Assembly: GCF_010548375.1 (NCBI RefSeq)
Contig: NZ_JAAGLY010000033.1
Location: forward strand, 1-64,000
DNA from: Streptomyces sp. SID13726
Lineage (GTDB): Bacteria > Actinomycetota > Actinomycetes > Streptomycetales > Streptomycetaceae
Reading direction: 5' to 3'
Length of the DNA stretch: 64,000 nucleotides
Shown here: positions 49,889 through 60,571 of the stretch, piece after piece
Numbering within the stretch: the first letter of the stretch is position 1
Layout of the letters: each line of letters opens with the position of its first letter
The notes under the pieces: model-generated
Seen by the model: the letters and a program-made list of their open reading frames with translations, nothing else
The model's database searches: none
Told to the model about the DNA's origin: nothing
Position numbers and translations under genes: made by a program

Positions 49889-50530
49889 ATGGAGACCCTG
49901 CGGGACATTCTCGACGCGGCGGCCCGCGGTGTCCTCCCCCCGGCCGACGGCGGCACGACGGTCGTACGGCAGGCGAGCCCCAGGGACGCGGGGGTCCTCG
50001 CCTTCACCGGCCACTCGGTCGTCTTCACGGACGAGGACCCGCGGTGGGTGTACGACACCCTGCGCGGCCTGGACTGCGACGCGCTGGCCGCGACCATGAA
50101 CCCGCGTTTCCTGACCGCGTTCCTGGACCGGACCGGCCGTCGGACGGACACCGTCGACGCGATGCTGGTAGCGGACCCGCTGCCGGGCGAACCGCCGCTC
50201 CGCCTCACGGAGATCGAGGACGCGCGGCACCCGCGCGTCCGCTACGCCCGCCGCCGGCGCGACGGCGTGCGGGCCTGGACGGCGGAGGGCGGTGTGATCG
50301 TCATCGGCCGCGGCATCGGCGGCCGTGCGGAGGTCTCGGTCGAGGTGGACGAGGAGGCGCGCCACCGGGGGCTCGGCCGTGCCCTGGTGACCGCGGCCCG
50401 GCAGCTCACCGCGGAGCCGCTGTGGGCGCAGATCTCACCGGGGAACGCCCGCAGCACGCGGGCGTTCCAGGCGGCGGGCTACCGCCCGGTGGGCGCGGAG
50501 GCGCTGCTGCTTCAGTGCCAGGGCTCGTAG
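49889..50530 (+). CDS. GNAT-family N-acetyltransferase
   Basis: 213 residues from ATG at 49889 with AAGGGAGG about 7 bases upstream. The C-terminal GNAT core has the acetyl-CoA loop RHRGLGRALVTAARQL (motif A, R/Q-x-x-G-x-A) and the closing WAQISPGNARSTRAFQAAGY. The N-terminal half (about 1-110) is a less conserved extension with a VFTDEDPRWVYDTLRGL strand-helix segment. The substrate is unknown. It is divergent from the MerR regulator, a probable controller, and its last 19 bases overlap the convergent ADP-ribosyltransferase gene. Confidence 0.83.
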   Translation: METLRDILDAAARGVLPPADGGTTVVRQASPRDAGVLAFTGHSVVFTDEDPRWVYDTLRGLDCDALAATMNPRFLTAFLDRTGRRTDTVDAMLVADPLPGEPPLRLTEIEDARHPRVRYARRRRDGVRAWTAEGGVIVIGRGIGGRAEVSVEVDEEARHRGLGRALVTAARQLTAEPLWAQISPGNARSTRAFQAAGYRPVGAEALLLQCQGS

Positions 50531-51141
50531 TACGGGTTGCTCTCGCACTCGCTCATGATCTCGACCTTGGTCCTCTTGTCGACCGGGCAGACCCCGATGA
50601 CGTACTGCCGCGCGATCCCGCCGGGGAAGGCGACCTCGACCTGGTCGGCCCACTTGTGGGTGTCCCCGATGGTCTTGTTCACGTCCACGCCGCCGGGGGC
50701 GTCGATGTAGTAGTTGTAGCCGGACTTCCACCACGTCTTGTACAGGTCGTGGTCGTAGGTCGTGGAGACGTACGGCGAGGGCTGGTTGACGAGGACGTAC
50801 TGCGTGATGTCGTACTGCCCGGTGACGACGTCCTTGGGGTGGAAGCCCTGCTCGAAGACGATGTCGGGACCGCGGCCGTCACTGCGGTAGAGGGTGCCGC
50901 AGGTCGTGCGCCAGACCGGCTCGGGGGTGATGCGCCCGACGTCGACCCGGCGGTCGACGGCGGCCTTGACCGGGTCGTCGAAGCGGGGACAGGCCGGGGC
51001 CTTCTCCGATGCCGTCCCCGGGACCCGCTCCGGGGCTTGCTCCGGGGCCTTCTGGGGTACGGCGGCCGCGGTCGTCGCGAAGACGGCGGCCAGGGACAGC
51101 ACGGCGGCAGCGGCGCGCCGCCGCAGGCGAGTTGTGATCAT
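50512..51141 (-). CDS. Secreted scabin/pierisin-like ADP-ribosyltransferase
   Basis: 209 residues from ATG at 51141 (GTG 51150 is the alternative); neither has a good ribosome site. A signal peptide ends near ATTAAA. The mature domain has the three marks of R-S-E type ADP-ribosyltransferases of the scabin/pierisin group: LYRSD (Arg86), VSTT (Ser126-Thr128) and QVEV (Gln167, catalytic Glu169), with YIDAPGGVDVN between. This group modifies guanine bases in DNA or nucleosides, unlike protein-targeting toxins; whether this one does is inference. Three Cys in the mature part may give a disulfide. Probably exported and used against other cells, hosts or as a nucleoside-modifying enzyme. Confidence 0.83.
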   Translation of the reverse strand: MITTRLRRRAAAAVLSLAAVFATTAAAVPQKAPEQAPERVPGTASEKAPACPRFDDPVKAAVDRRVDVGRITPEPVWRTTCGTLYRSDGRGPDIVFEQGFHPKDVVTGQYDITQYVLVNQPSPYVSTTYDHDLYKTWWKSGYNYYIDAPGGVDVNKTIGDTHKWADQVEVAFPGGIARQYVIGVCPVDKRTKVEIMSECESNPYYEPWH

Positions 51142-51210
51142 GGTGACCACAATTCCGGCCCTGCGACGGCGCGTTGGGGACCTTCACCCGTACGACGGCG
51201 TGTCAGCGTG

Positions 51211-52410
51211 TCAGCGGAAGATGCCGGTGTGGCCCAGGGAGTACCGCCCCGGCTGCGGGTAGACGGCCAGCCCGTGCGGTCCGCTGCCCACCTTGACGCG
51301 GGCGAGCTGCTCACCGGTGCGGGTGTCGATGGCGTACACCTCGGAGTTGTAGCGGCCGGACAGCCACAGGACCTTGCCGTCGGCCGAGACGCCGCCCATG
51401 TCGGGGCTGCCGCCGTGCGGCAGACGCCACTTCTTGGTGACCTCGCCGCGCGCGAAGTCGAAGACGGAGACGGTCCCTTCGCCCCGGTTGGAGACGTACA
51501 TCTCGCGGGAGTCGCGGCTGACGTAGAGGCCGTGGGTGCCCTTGCCGGTGGGCAGCAGGGTCGGCTTGCCGAACTTGTCGCCGTCCAGGACCCACATCCC
51601 GTCGGCCATCATGTCCGCGACGTAGAACCGCTTCCCGTCCGGGGAGATCTTGACGTCCTGGGGCATCGCCCCGTCGAAGGGGAGTTTCTGCTGCCCGATC
51701 ACCTTCATCTTCTCGGTGTCGACCTTCAGCAGCTCACCGCTGAACTCGCAGGACACGATGAAGTACCTCCCGTCCAGGGAGAAGTCGGCGTGGTTGACGC
51801 CGTAGCAGCTGACCGGCACGGTCTTGACCCGCTTCATGGTGTGCGGGTCGCGGAAGACGAGTTCGCGGTCGAGGGAGGCCATGACGACGGCGTACTTGCC
51901 GTTCGGCGTGAAGTAGAGGTTGTACGGGTCGTGCACCTCGACCGGCTTGCCCGCCTTCCCGGTCCTCGGGTCGATGGGCGTGAGCGTGTGGCCGCGGTTG
52001 TTGTTGACCCACAGGGTCTTCATGTCCCAGGAGGGCACGACGTGTTGGGGCTGGCGTCCGACGTGGATCGTGTCGATGATCTCGTACGTCTTCGGGTCGA
52101 TCACGGAGACGGTGTCGGACTCGGTGTTGGGCACGTAGACCCGGGACGGGAAGTCCTTGACCACCGGCGACAGCCTGCCCGGGCGGTCGGCGGCGTACAC
52201 GTCCTTCGGGTCGAGGACGGGCGGCATCCCGGGCAGCCCTCGCACCGGCTTCCGCACCGGCTTCACCGGGACGGGGGCGGCCGCCTTCGTGCCGCGGGCC
52301 TCGTCCGACCCGTCCCCGGTCTCGGTGCCGCAGGCGGCGAGGACGGCGAACGCGGCCCCCGCGATCAGGGCGTTCCGCATGAACGTGCGCTTCATCGGCG
52401 TGGGAGGCAT
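51211..52410 (-). CDS. YVTN-type beta-propeller lipoprotein
   Basis: 399 residues from ATG at 52410, which shares a base with the upstream stop (TGATG), so translation is coupled. The lipoprotein signal has AVLAACG as lipobox. A seven-bladed propeller follows with YVTN/YncE repeats: VYVPNTESDTVSVIDPKTYE, LWVNNNRGHTLTPIDPRTGK, MYVSNRGEGTVSVFDFARGE. YVTN proteins sit on the cell surface or periplasm and bind partners; activity is unknown. Coupling with the NodB-fold gene upstream suggests a joint envelope role. Confidence 0.85.
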   Translation of the reverse strand: MPPTPMKRTFMRNALIAGAAFAVLAACGTETGDGSDEARGTKAAAPVPVKPVRKPVRGLPGMPPVLDPKDVYAADRPGRLSPVVKDFPSRVYVPNTESDTVSVIDPKTYEIIDTIHVGRQPQHVVPSWDMKTLWVNNNRGHTLTPIDPRTGKAGKPVEVHDPYNLYFTPNGKYAVVMASLDRELVFRDPHTMKRVKTVPVSCYGVNHADFSLDGRYFIVSCEFSGELLKVDTEKMKVIGQQKLPFDGAMPQDVKISPDGKRFYVADMMADGMWVLDGDKFGKPTLLPTGKGTHGLYVSRDSREMYVSNRGEGTVSVFDFARGEVTKKWRLPHGGSPDMGGVSADGKVLWLSGRYNSEVYAIDTRTGEQLARVKVGSGPHGLAVYPQPGRYSLGHTGIFR

Positions 52411-53174
52411 CAGCTGAACAACTCCGTGGTGGTCACCGCGGCCAGGCCGCGACGGTCGAGTTCTTCCAGTACGACGGGGAGGGCGGCGATGGTGTCGTCG
52501 TAGCCGAAGTGCAGGCTCACCACGGACCCTTCGCGGATCTCGGCGAGGACCTTGCGGGCGACGGCGGGGGCGCCTGGCGAGGTGAAGTCGAGGGAGTCGA
52601 CGTCGTAGGAGAGGACGTGGGGGTAGCCGGCCTCGCGGGCCAGCCGGGTGACCAACGGCGAGGCGGTGGGTGTGCGGGAGGGGCGGAACCAGGTCCCGAT
52701 CGACCGGGTGAGCCGCCGCAGCCGGTCGGCGCAGCCGGTGATCTCCGCCCTCGCGTCGGCCTCGGACATGCCGTTGATGTCGACGTGGTGGAGGGTGTGG
52801 TTGCCGAGGTCGTGGCCGCCGTCGAGGATGCGGCGGGCGAGGTCGGGGTGCGCGTCGAGCCAGGTGCCGACGGCGAGCACGGTGACGCGGGCGCCGTGTC
52901 TCTCGGCCTCGGCGAGCAGGGTGCGGGCGGTGGCGGGATCGCCCTGGCCGTGGAAGGTGAGGGCGACCCGGGGACGGGTCCGGGGGCCGTGGGTCAGCTG
53001 GTCGGGCAGACCGGAGAGGCGACGGGGCCCGGGAGCGGCGGGGGCACGGGTGGGGGCGTGCGGCGAGCGGGCGGGGTGAGCTGCGGCACCGCTGGTAGCA
53101 CACCCCGCGGCGAACGCCAGCCCTGCGGCGGCGAGCAGCACTGCCCGACGATCGGTAGCGGTCACCCGCCCCAT
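52410..53174 (-). CDS. Polysaccharide deacetylase (NodB fold) with altered catalytic motif
   Basis: 254 residues from ATG at 53174. It starts with a Tat-like or lipoprotein signal (DRRAVLLAAAGLAFAAGC, Cys25). The NodB fold is evident: metal-site histidines in GHDLGNHTLHH, YDVDSLDF and SVVSLHFG. But motif 1, normally TFDDGP, reads TFHGQGDP, so the catalytic Asp is replaced by His and the second Asp is displaced. The enzyme may be inactive, use another residue or have a different substrate. It precedes and is translationally coupled to the beta-propeller lipoprotein. Confidence 0.8.
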   Translation of the reverse strand: MGRVTATDRRAVLLAAAGLAFAAGCATSGAAAHPARSPHAPTRAPAAPGPRRLSGLPDQLTHGPRTRPRVALTFHGQGDPATARTLLAEAERHGARVTVLAVGTWLDAHPDLARRILDGGHDLGNHTLHHVDINGMSEADARAEITGCADRLRRLTRSIGTWFRPSRTPTASPLVTRLAREAGYPHVLSYDVDSLDFTSPGAPAVARKVLAEIREGSVVSLHFGYDDTIAALPVVLEELDRRGLAAVTTTELFS

Positions 53175-53189
53175 TTAAGGGGTTACATC

Positions 53190-53755
53190 ACGGATTGCGG
53201 CTGATCGACCCACCGGCTGGCGGGCGGCGGGGGCGGCGGTCGAAGCGGCCGGCGGTCGGTCCGGCTGGCGGCCGGCCCGGCTCGCGTCGAACCGGGCCGC
53301 GGTCGAACGGCCAGCAGTCGAAGCGGCTGACAATCGGCCCCGGCCAGCAGACGAACCGGCAGGCGGTCTCGGCCCGGCCAGCAGTCGAAGCGGCTGACGG
53401 TCGCCCCGGCCCACGTCGAACCAGGCCGCGGTCGAACAGCCAACAGACAAACCCGCTGACGATCGACCCCGGCCAGCAGACGAACCGGCTGACAATCGGC
53501 CCCGGCCACCGGCCGAACCGGCAGGCGGTCAGTCTGGGCAGCAGCTGAACCAGGGCGGTCAGTCCGGGCAACAGCCGAACCGGCTGATGGTCGCCCCCGC
53601 CAGCACTCGGACCGCCTGACGGCCGGTCCCGCTGATGGTCAGCCTGGCCAGCGGGCCGGCCCGGCCAGCAGTCGAACCGGCCAGCACTCAACCCGGCCAG
53701 CACGCGGCCCGGCCGGCGGTCGGCCCGACTAGCGGGCCCGGCCGCCCCTCCGCCC
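53190..53755. repeat. Degenerate GC-rich tandem repeat block, non-coding
   Basis: About 560 bases without a credible gene between the deacetylase and the RsbW-like gene. It consists of imperfect ~36-40 base repeats containing CCCCGGCCAGCAGACGAACC and GGCTGACAATCGG or variants. Frames on the minus strand are open but give low-complexity Cys/Trp/Pro/Gly/Arg proteins with internal repetition, unlike real proteins. Promoter elements, if any, are obscured. Confidence 0.7.
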
Positions 53756-53757
53756 CC

Positions 53758-54261
53758 CTACCGATCCGCCACCCGCATCTCGAACCACGTCGTCTTGCCG
53801 CGCGGCAGCAGATCCACGCCCCATCGGTCGGAGAGCTTGTCGACGAGGAACAGTCCCCGGCCGCTGACGTCCATGTCCTGTACCGGCATCAGACAGGGCA
53901 GCCCCCGGGACGGGTCGCGCACCTCTATCCGGATCCACCCGCGCCGCCGCTTCATCCGCAGCCCGAACACCCGCGCCCCGGTGTGCCGTACGGCGTTGCC
54001 GACGAGTTCGGACACGAGTAACACCGCGTCCTCGGTCATCTTCGGGGTGAGCCCCCAGTGGCGCAGGACGATCACCTGGGTCAACCGGCGGGCGGCGGCC
54101 GCGGATTCGGGCCGGGACGGGAGCGGAACCTCGGCCTCCGTGGGATTTCCGAACAGTTCGAGCGCCTTCTGTGCGTGCTCGTCCTCGACCGCCGGAGACC
54201 AGCGTGCCGCCGTCACACGGCCGTCTCCCCGCGGCTGTTCGAAACCCTCCAGCCCCGCCAT
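53758..54261 (-). CDS. ATP-binding protein, anti-sigma factor (RsbW)-like
   Basis: 167 residues from ATG at 54261; an in-frame ATG at 54420 would add 53 residues of poor coding character. It has a HATPase_c domain: N-box SELVGNAVRHTG with the catalytic Asn, then RIEVRDPSRGLP and the ATP-lid SGRGLFLVDKLSDRWGV. Streptomyces encode many such single-domain RsbW/SpoIIAB-like kinases that bind sigma factors or anti-anti-sigma proteins. No partner is adjacent. The upstream region to 54523 contains no gene. Confidence 0.8.
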   Translation of the reverse strand: MAGLEGFEQPRGDGRVTAARWSPAVEDEHAQKALELFGNPTEAEVPLPSRPESAAAARRLTQVIVLRHWGLTPKMTEDAVLLVSELVGNAVRHTGARVFGLRMKRRRGWIRIEVRDPSRGLPCLMPVQDMDVSGRGLFLVDKLSDRWGVDLLPRGKTTWFEMRVADR

Positions 54262-54523
54262 GCCCCCATCATGGCCGCCGACGGCGTCCCCCGGGGCCGT
54301 TCCTGACGAATACGCCCCCCGGAATGCGTCGTTCCGAGGGAGTCGATCGGCATATGCCAACGGCACTTCAGTGCCTTCAGTAGCCCGTCTGACCTGCGGC
54401 GGAGGCTCGGTTGGAGGCAATCGACGGACTCCCTCGACAAGGCAGAGTTAAGGTTGCCTTAAGGCTCCCATAAACCGCCCCATCGAGGGACCCGGATCAG
54501 ACATCGCGTCAATTGCAAGTGGT

Positions 54524-55291
54524 TCAGAGGAATTTCGCCTTGCCGGGGCCCTCCTCGACGAAACTCTTCATGCCGCGCTCACGGTCCTCCGTGGCGAACA
54601 GGCCCGCGAACCAGTTCCGCTCCACCGCGAGGCCCGTCTCGATGTCGGTCTCCAGGCCCGTGTCGATCGACTCCTTCGCCGCGCGCAGCGCGAGCGCCGG
54701 ACCCTGCGCGAGCTTCGCCGCCCAGGCGTGCGCCTGCGCGTACACCTCGTCGGCGGGCACGACCCGGTCGACCAGACCCAGCGTCAGCGCCTCGTCCGCC
54801 TTGACCATCCGGCCCGTGAAGATCAGGTCCTTCGCCTTGGACGGGCCGACCAGCCGGGCCAGGCGCTGGGTGCCGCCCGCGCCGGGGATCAGGCCGAGCA
54901 GGATCTCCGGCTGCCCCAGCTTGGCGTTGTCCGCGGCGATCCGGAAGTCCGCGCACAGCGCGAGTTCGCAGCCGCCGCCCAGCGCGTAGCCGGTGATGGC
55001 CGCGACGACCGGCTTGGGGATGCGGGCCACCGCCGTGAAGGAGTCCTGGAGACCGCGGGCGCGCAGGACCATCGCGGTGTGGTCCATGTTCTGCATCTCC
55101 TTGATGTCCGCGCCCGCCGCGAACACCTTCTCCCCGCCGTACACGACCACCGCGCGCACGTCCGCACGCCGGGTCGCCTCCTCGGCGAGCTCCTTCAGCC
55201 GGTCCTGGGTGGCCACGTCCAGCGCGTTCATGGGCGGCCGGTCGAGACGGATGGTGCCGACGCCTTCGGCGACTTCGAGATTCACGGTCAT
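54524..55291 (-). CDS. Enoyl-CoA hydratase/isomerase
   Basis: 255 residues from ATG at 55291. It is a crotonase-fold enzyme: oxyanion-hole segments AAGADIKEM and ITGYALGGGCELALCADF, and both catalytic Glu regions (GGGCELAL and GQPEILLGLIPGAGGTQRLA) are intact. The size and motifs fit a fatty-acid beta-oxidation enoyl-CoA hydratase acting on trans-2-enoyl-CoA. The neighbours do not encode other beta-oxidation steps, so it probably belongs to general fatty-acid or amino-acid degradation. Its promoter must lie in the short gap before the hairpin at 55319-55359. Confidence 0.9.
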   Translation of the reverse strand: MTVNLEVAEGVGTIRLDRPPMNALDVATQDRLKELAEEATRRADVRAVVVYGGEKVFAAGADIKEMQNMDHTAMVLRARGLQDSFTAVARIPKPVVAAITGYALGGGCELALCADFRIAADNAKLGQPEILLGLIPGAGGTQRLARLVGPSKAKDLIFTGRMVKADEALTLGLVDRVVPADEVYAQAHAWAAKLAQGPALALRAAKESIDTGLETDIETGLAVERNWFAGLFATEDRERGMKSFVEEGPGKAKFL

Positions 55292-55318
55292 GCAGGCCAG
55301 GTTAACGGCGACTAACGA

Positions 55319-55359
55319 CAGCGGCCCCGGTGCCGTATCTCACAACACCGGGGCCGCTG
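55319..55359 (-). terminator. Terminator after the first L,D-transpeptidase gene
   Basis: A perfect 14-base inverted repeat (CAGCGGCCCCGGTG at 55319-55332; CACCGGGGCCGCTG at 55346-55359; 13-base loop) starts 14 bases downstream of the transpeptidase stop on the minus strand. Confidence 0.85.
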
Positions 55360-55372
55360 ATCGTCGTAAGGA

Positions 55373-56602
55373 CTACGCCTTCCACTTCTCCCACGACATG
55401 TTCCAGCCGTTGAGGCCATTCTCCGGTGCCACCGTCGCGTCGTCGGAGTTCTTCACGACCACCACGTCACCGATCAGCGAGTGGTTGAAGAACCAGGCCG
55501 CCGGTACACCGCTGTCGTAGCCGCCCTTGACGTCCCGAAGGCCCACGCAGCCGTGGCTGGCGTTGTAGTTGCCGAAGGCGTCGCCGCCCCAGTAGTTGCC
55601 GTGGATGAAGGTGCCGGAGTCGGTGAGGCGGGCGGCGTGCGGGACGTCCTTGATGTCGTACTCGCCGCCGTAGCCGACCGTTTCGCCGTTCATCCGGGTC
55701 ACCGCGAGCTTCTCGCTGATCACCATCTGGCCGTTCCAGGTGTCGTAGCCGGGCTTGCCGGTGGTGACGGCGATGGTCTTGACCGTCTTGCCGTCCTGGG
55801 TGACCTTCATCGTGTGCTTCTTGGCGTCCACGACGGAGACCTGGTTGCGCCCGATGGTGAAGGACACCGTCTTGTCCTGCTTGCCGTAGACGCCCTTGCG
55901 GCCCTCGACGCCGTCGAGGTTGAGGCTGACGGTGACCTTGGTGCCCTCCTTCCAGTACTTCTCGGGACGGAAGTCCAGGCGGTCGTTGCCGAACCAGTGG
56001 CCCTCGACGTCGACGGCCGGCTCGGTCTTGACCGTGATGGCCTTCTCGACGTCCGCCGGGCTGGTGATGCCCCGGGTGAAGCGGACGGAGAACGGCATCC
56101 CGACGCCGACCGTCGAGCCGTCCTCGGGCGTGAAGTTGCCGATGAAGGTGTTCTTCGGGGTCAGCGTGGTGAAGCTGGAGTCCTCGGCGGCGGTACGGCC
56201 CGCGGAGTCCTTGGCGACCGCGTGCACGCTGTACTTGGTGCCCGAGGCGAGGTGGAGGGACGGCGTCCAGGAGGCGCCGTCGGCGGCTATCTTCCCGGCT
56301 ATCGCGGTGCCCTTGGCATCCTTGACCTGCACCTCGGTCAGCTTGCCCTTGGTGGCGCTGACCTTCAGCGCGCCACTGGTGTCGACGGACTGCGCGCCGT
56401 CCTTCGGGGCGATGGCGACGACCGCCTCGGACTGCTTGGTCTCCGCCTGGGAGGAGTTCCCCGCCGCCTTGCCCTTGGAGTCCCCGGAGTCCGAGCCTCC
56501 CCCGCCGCACGCGGTGACGGCCAGCAGGACGCCGACGATCAGCGCCGCTCCCCTGGCCGCTCGTCCCCGCGCGTCAACCGACGCCCCCGATATCGGTCGC
56601 AC
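55373..56602 (-). CDS. L,D-transpeptidase lipoprotein, copy 1
   Basis: 409 residues from GTG at 56602 (TTG at 56608 sits closer to the GGGGAG ribosome site and is possible). The lipoprotein signal ends at AVTACGGGG. Two bacterial Ig-like domains follow (about 60-160 and 160-255, with FIGNFTPEDGSTVGVGMPF), then a YkuD domain with YGGEYDI, SGTFIHGNYW and the catalytic SHGCVGLRD, containing nucleophile Cys. It makes 3-3 peptidoglycan cross-links or attaches proteins outside the membrane. It is paralogous to the next gene; both carry the same end, (N)GWNMSW. Divergent in sequence but aligned along the length. Confidence 0.92.
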   Translation of the reverse strand: MRPISGASVDARGRAARGAALIVGVLLAVTACGGGGSDSGDSKGKAAGNSSQAETKQSEAVVAIAPKDGAQSVDTSGALKVSATKGKLTEVQVKDAKGTAIAGKIAADGASWTPSLHLASGTKYSVHAVAKDSAGRTAAEDSSFTTLTPKNTFIGNFTPEDGSTVGVGMPFSVRFTRGITSPADVEKAITVKTEPAVDVEGHWFGNDRLDFRPEKYWKEGTKVTVSLNLDGVEGRKGVYGKQDKTVSFTIGRNQVSVVDAKKHTMKVTQDGKTVKTIAVTTGKPGYDTWNGQMVISEKLAVTRMNGETVGYGGEYDIKDVPHAARLTDSGTFIHGNYWGGDAFGNYNASHGCVGLRDVKGGYDSGVPAAWFFNHSLIGDVVVVKNSDDATVAPENGLNGWNMSWEKWKA

Positions 56603-56720
56603 GTTCAACTCGTCTCCCCTCGCCGGGCCTGGTCAGACCCGCATTGCGCTCGCGCTCCCCGCGCGGTCGGCGCATATTAACCAGATAATTTTGAGTTTCC
56701 CGTCAGTACAAGGTCACCAT

Positions 56721-57953
56721 TCAGTCACTGCCCGCCTTCCATGCCTTCCAACTCATATTCCACCCCCCGAGCCCATTATCGGGAGCGACCTTTTTGTCAT
56801 CGCTGTGGACGACTTCGACGACGTCGCCGATGAGACTGCGGTCGAAGAACCAGCCCGCCGGGGTGTCCGAGCTGCCGCCCTTGACGTCCCTGAGGCCCAC
56901 GCAGCCGTGGCTGACGTTGACCTTGCCGGGGGCGTCCGGCGCCCAGTAGTTGCCGTGCAGGAAGGTGCCGGAGTCGGTCAGGCGCAGGGCGTGCGGGACG
57001 TCGGGGATGTCGTACTCGCCGCCGAAGCCGACCGTGCGGCTGTTCATCCGGGTCACTTCGAGCATCTCGCTGACGACCATCCTGCCGTTGTACGTGGTCG
57101 TCCTCGGCGCCCCCGCGGTGATCGGCACGGTGGCGAGCAGCTCGCCGTCCCGCCGTACCTGCATGGTGTGCGCGGCGGCGTCCACGAGGGAGACCTGGCT
57201 GCGGCCGACGGTGAAGGAGAAGGTCTTGTACTGGAGCCCGTAGACGCCGGGCGCGCCCTCGACGTCCCGCAGCCGCAGCGCGACGGTCACGCGGGTGCCG
57301 GGTTTCCAGTAGTGCTCGGGGCGGAAGTCGAGGCGGCCGTCGCCGAACCAGTGCGGGCGGATCTCGACGGGGGGCTTCGAGGTGACGTGCACGGCGCGTT
57401 CGACGGCGGCGCGGTCCTTGATCTCCCGGTTGAACTCCAGGGAGACGATCATCCCGGTGCCGACGGTGGAGCGGTTCTCGGGGGTGACGTACCCGATGAA
57501 GCGCTCCTCGGGGACGTACGTGGTGAAGGTGGTGTGGCGGGCCGAGCGGCGGCCGTGACCGTCCAGGGCGACCGCGTCGACCGTGTACTTGGCGGCGAGG
57601 GCGAGCTGTCCCTCGTCGGGTTCCCAGCGCAGGCCGTCGTCGGAGATGTGCCCGGGCACCGGGTACTCCTGGGCGTCCTGGGACTTGACGACGGTGACCG
57701 ACTCCAGCCGCCCGTTCGGAACCCTGACCCGCAGCTTCTCCTCGGGTGCCACGCCCTTGGTCCCGTCGTCGGGCGCGACCCTGATCACGTCCTCGGGCGC
57801 GGGCGGCTTCCCGAACCCCCCGACCCCACCGATCCCCCCACCTCCGCCCTCGGTGCAGCCGTCGGCCCCGGCCAGCAGTCCTGCCCATGTCAGTACGGCG
57901 GCCAGAGCGGCCCCCGCGCGCCGAGCGCGCCCAAGTCGATGCCTCACGCCCAC
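56721..57953 (-). CDS. L,D-transpeptidase, copy 2
   Basis: 410 residues from GTG at 57953. The N-terminal signal is hydrophobic; the lipobox is weak (LLAGADGC), so it may be either a lipoprotein or an anchored protein. Ig-like domains (ERFIGYVTPENRSTVGTGM) lead to the YkuD domain with GTFLHGNYWAPDAPG and catalytic SHGCVGLRD. The match to copy 1 extends to the C-terminal GGWNMSWKAWKA, so the pair is a tandem duplication. A Gly-rich spacer follows the signal. It cross-links peptidoglycan. It is transcribed in the same direction as copy 1, 119 bases upstream of that start, which leaves room for separate promoters. Confidence 0.92.
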   Translation of the reverse strand: MGVRHRLGRARRAGAALAAVLTWAGLLAGADGCTEGGGGGIGGVGGFGKPPAPEDVIRVAPDDGTKGVAPEEKLRVRVPNGRLESVTVVKSQDAQEYPVPGHISDDGLRWEPDEGQLALAAKYTVDAVALDGHGRRSARHTTFTTYVPEERFIGYVTPENRSTVGTGMIVSLEFNREIKDRAAVERAVHVTSKPPVEIRPHWFGDGRLDFRPEHYWKPGTRVTVALRLRDVEGAPGVYGLQYKTFSFTVGRSQVSLVDAAAHTMQVRRDGELLATVPITAGAPRTTTYNGRMVVSEMLEVTRMNSRTVGFGGEYDIPDVPHALRLTDSGTFLHGNYWAPDAPGKVNVSHGCVGLRDVKGGSSDTPAGWFFDRSLIGDVVEVVHSDDKKVAPDNGLGGWNMSWKAWKAGSD

Positions 57954-58036
57954 CCAACGACAACGGCCACCCGGGAGAAACGTGAGCGGAGGAACCCCGG
58001 CCGAGGGCCCATGACGACCGGCCCCGACCGCACCCG

Positions 58037-58076
58037 CTCAGGGGCGCGGGGAACCGCGCGACCAGCCCCCGCTCAC
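58037..58076 (+). repeat. Short Streptomyces GC-rich repeat, copy B
   Basis: CTCAGGGGCGCGGGGAACCG followed by CGCGACCAGCCCCCGCTCAC, nearly identical to copy A at 5873-5909 in the opposite orientation. It is intergenic, in the 305-base gap (57954-58258) between the second transpeptidase and glgX; the rest of that gap shows no gene. Confidence 0.8.
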
Positions 58077-58258
58077 CCGCACCCGCCGCACGACAGAACC
58101 CGGCGCATCCCCGGGCGCCCGGCCCAACCCGGCGGAGCGAACCCGTGAATGCACGGCGAGCGCTGGGCAGAACAGTGGGGAGAACGACGTGAAAGGGTGC
58201 CGTGGCCGGGACGCCACGCGCCCTTTGCCACCTCGTTCCACGAGCCGTGGGAGGCCGG

Positions 58259-60496
<2,238 letters not shown>

Positions 60497-60571
60497 GGCG
60501 TTGTTGCAGGTCCGTGAACAGTACATGTGATCGCTGGCCAGCACCCGGCCCCGCTGATCAGACTCGCTCCC

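Noticed and set aside
53188..53703. 171-codon minus-strand frame in the repeat block as a Trp/Cys-rich protein
   Set aside because: Composition follows from the DNA repeats; no signal, domain or ribosome site.
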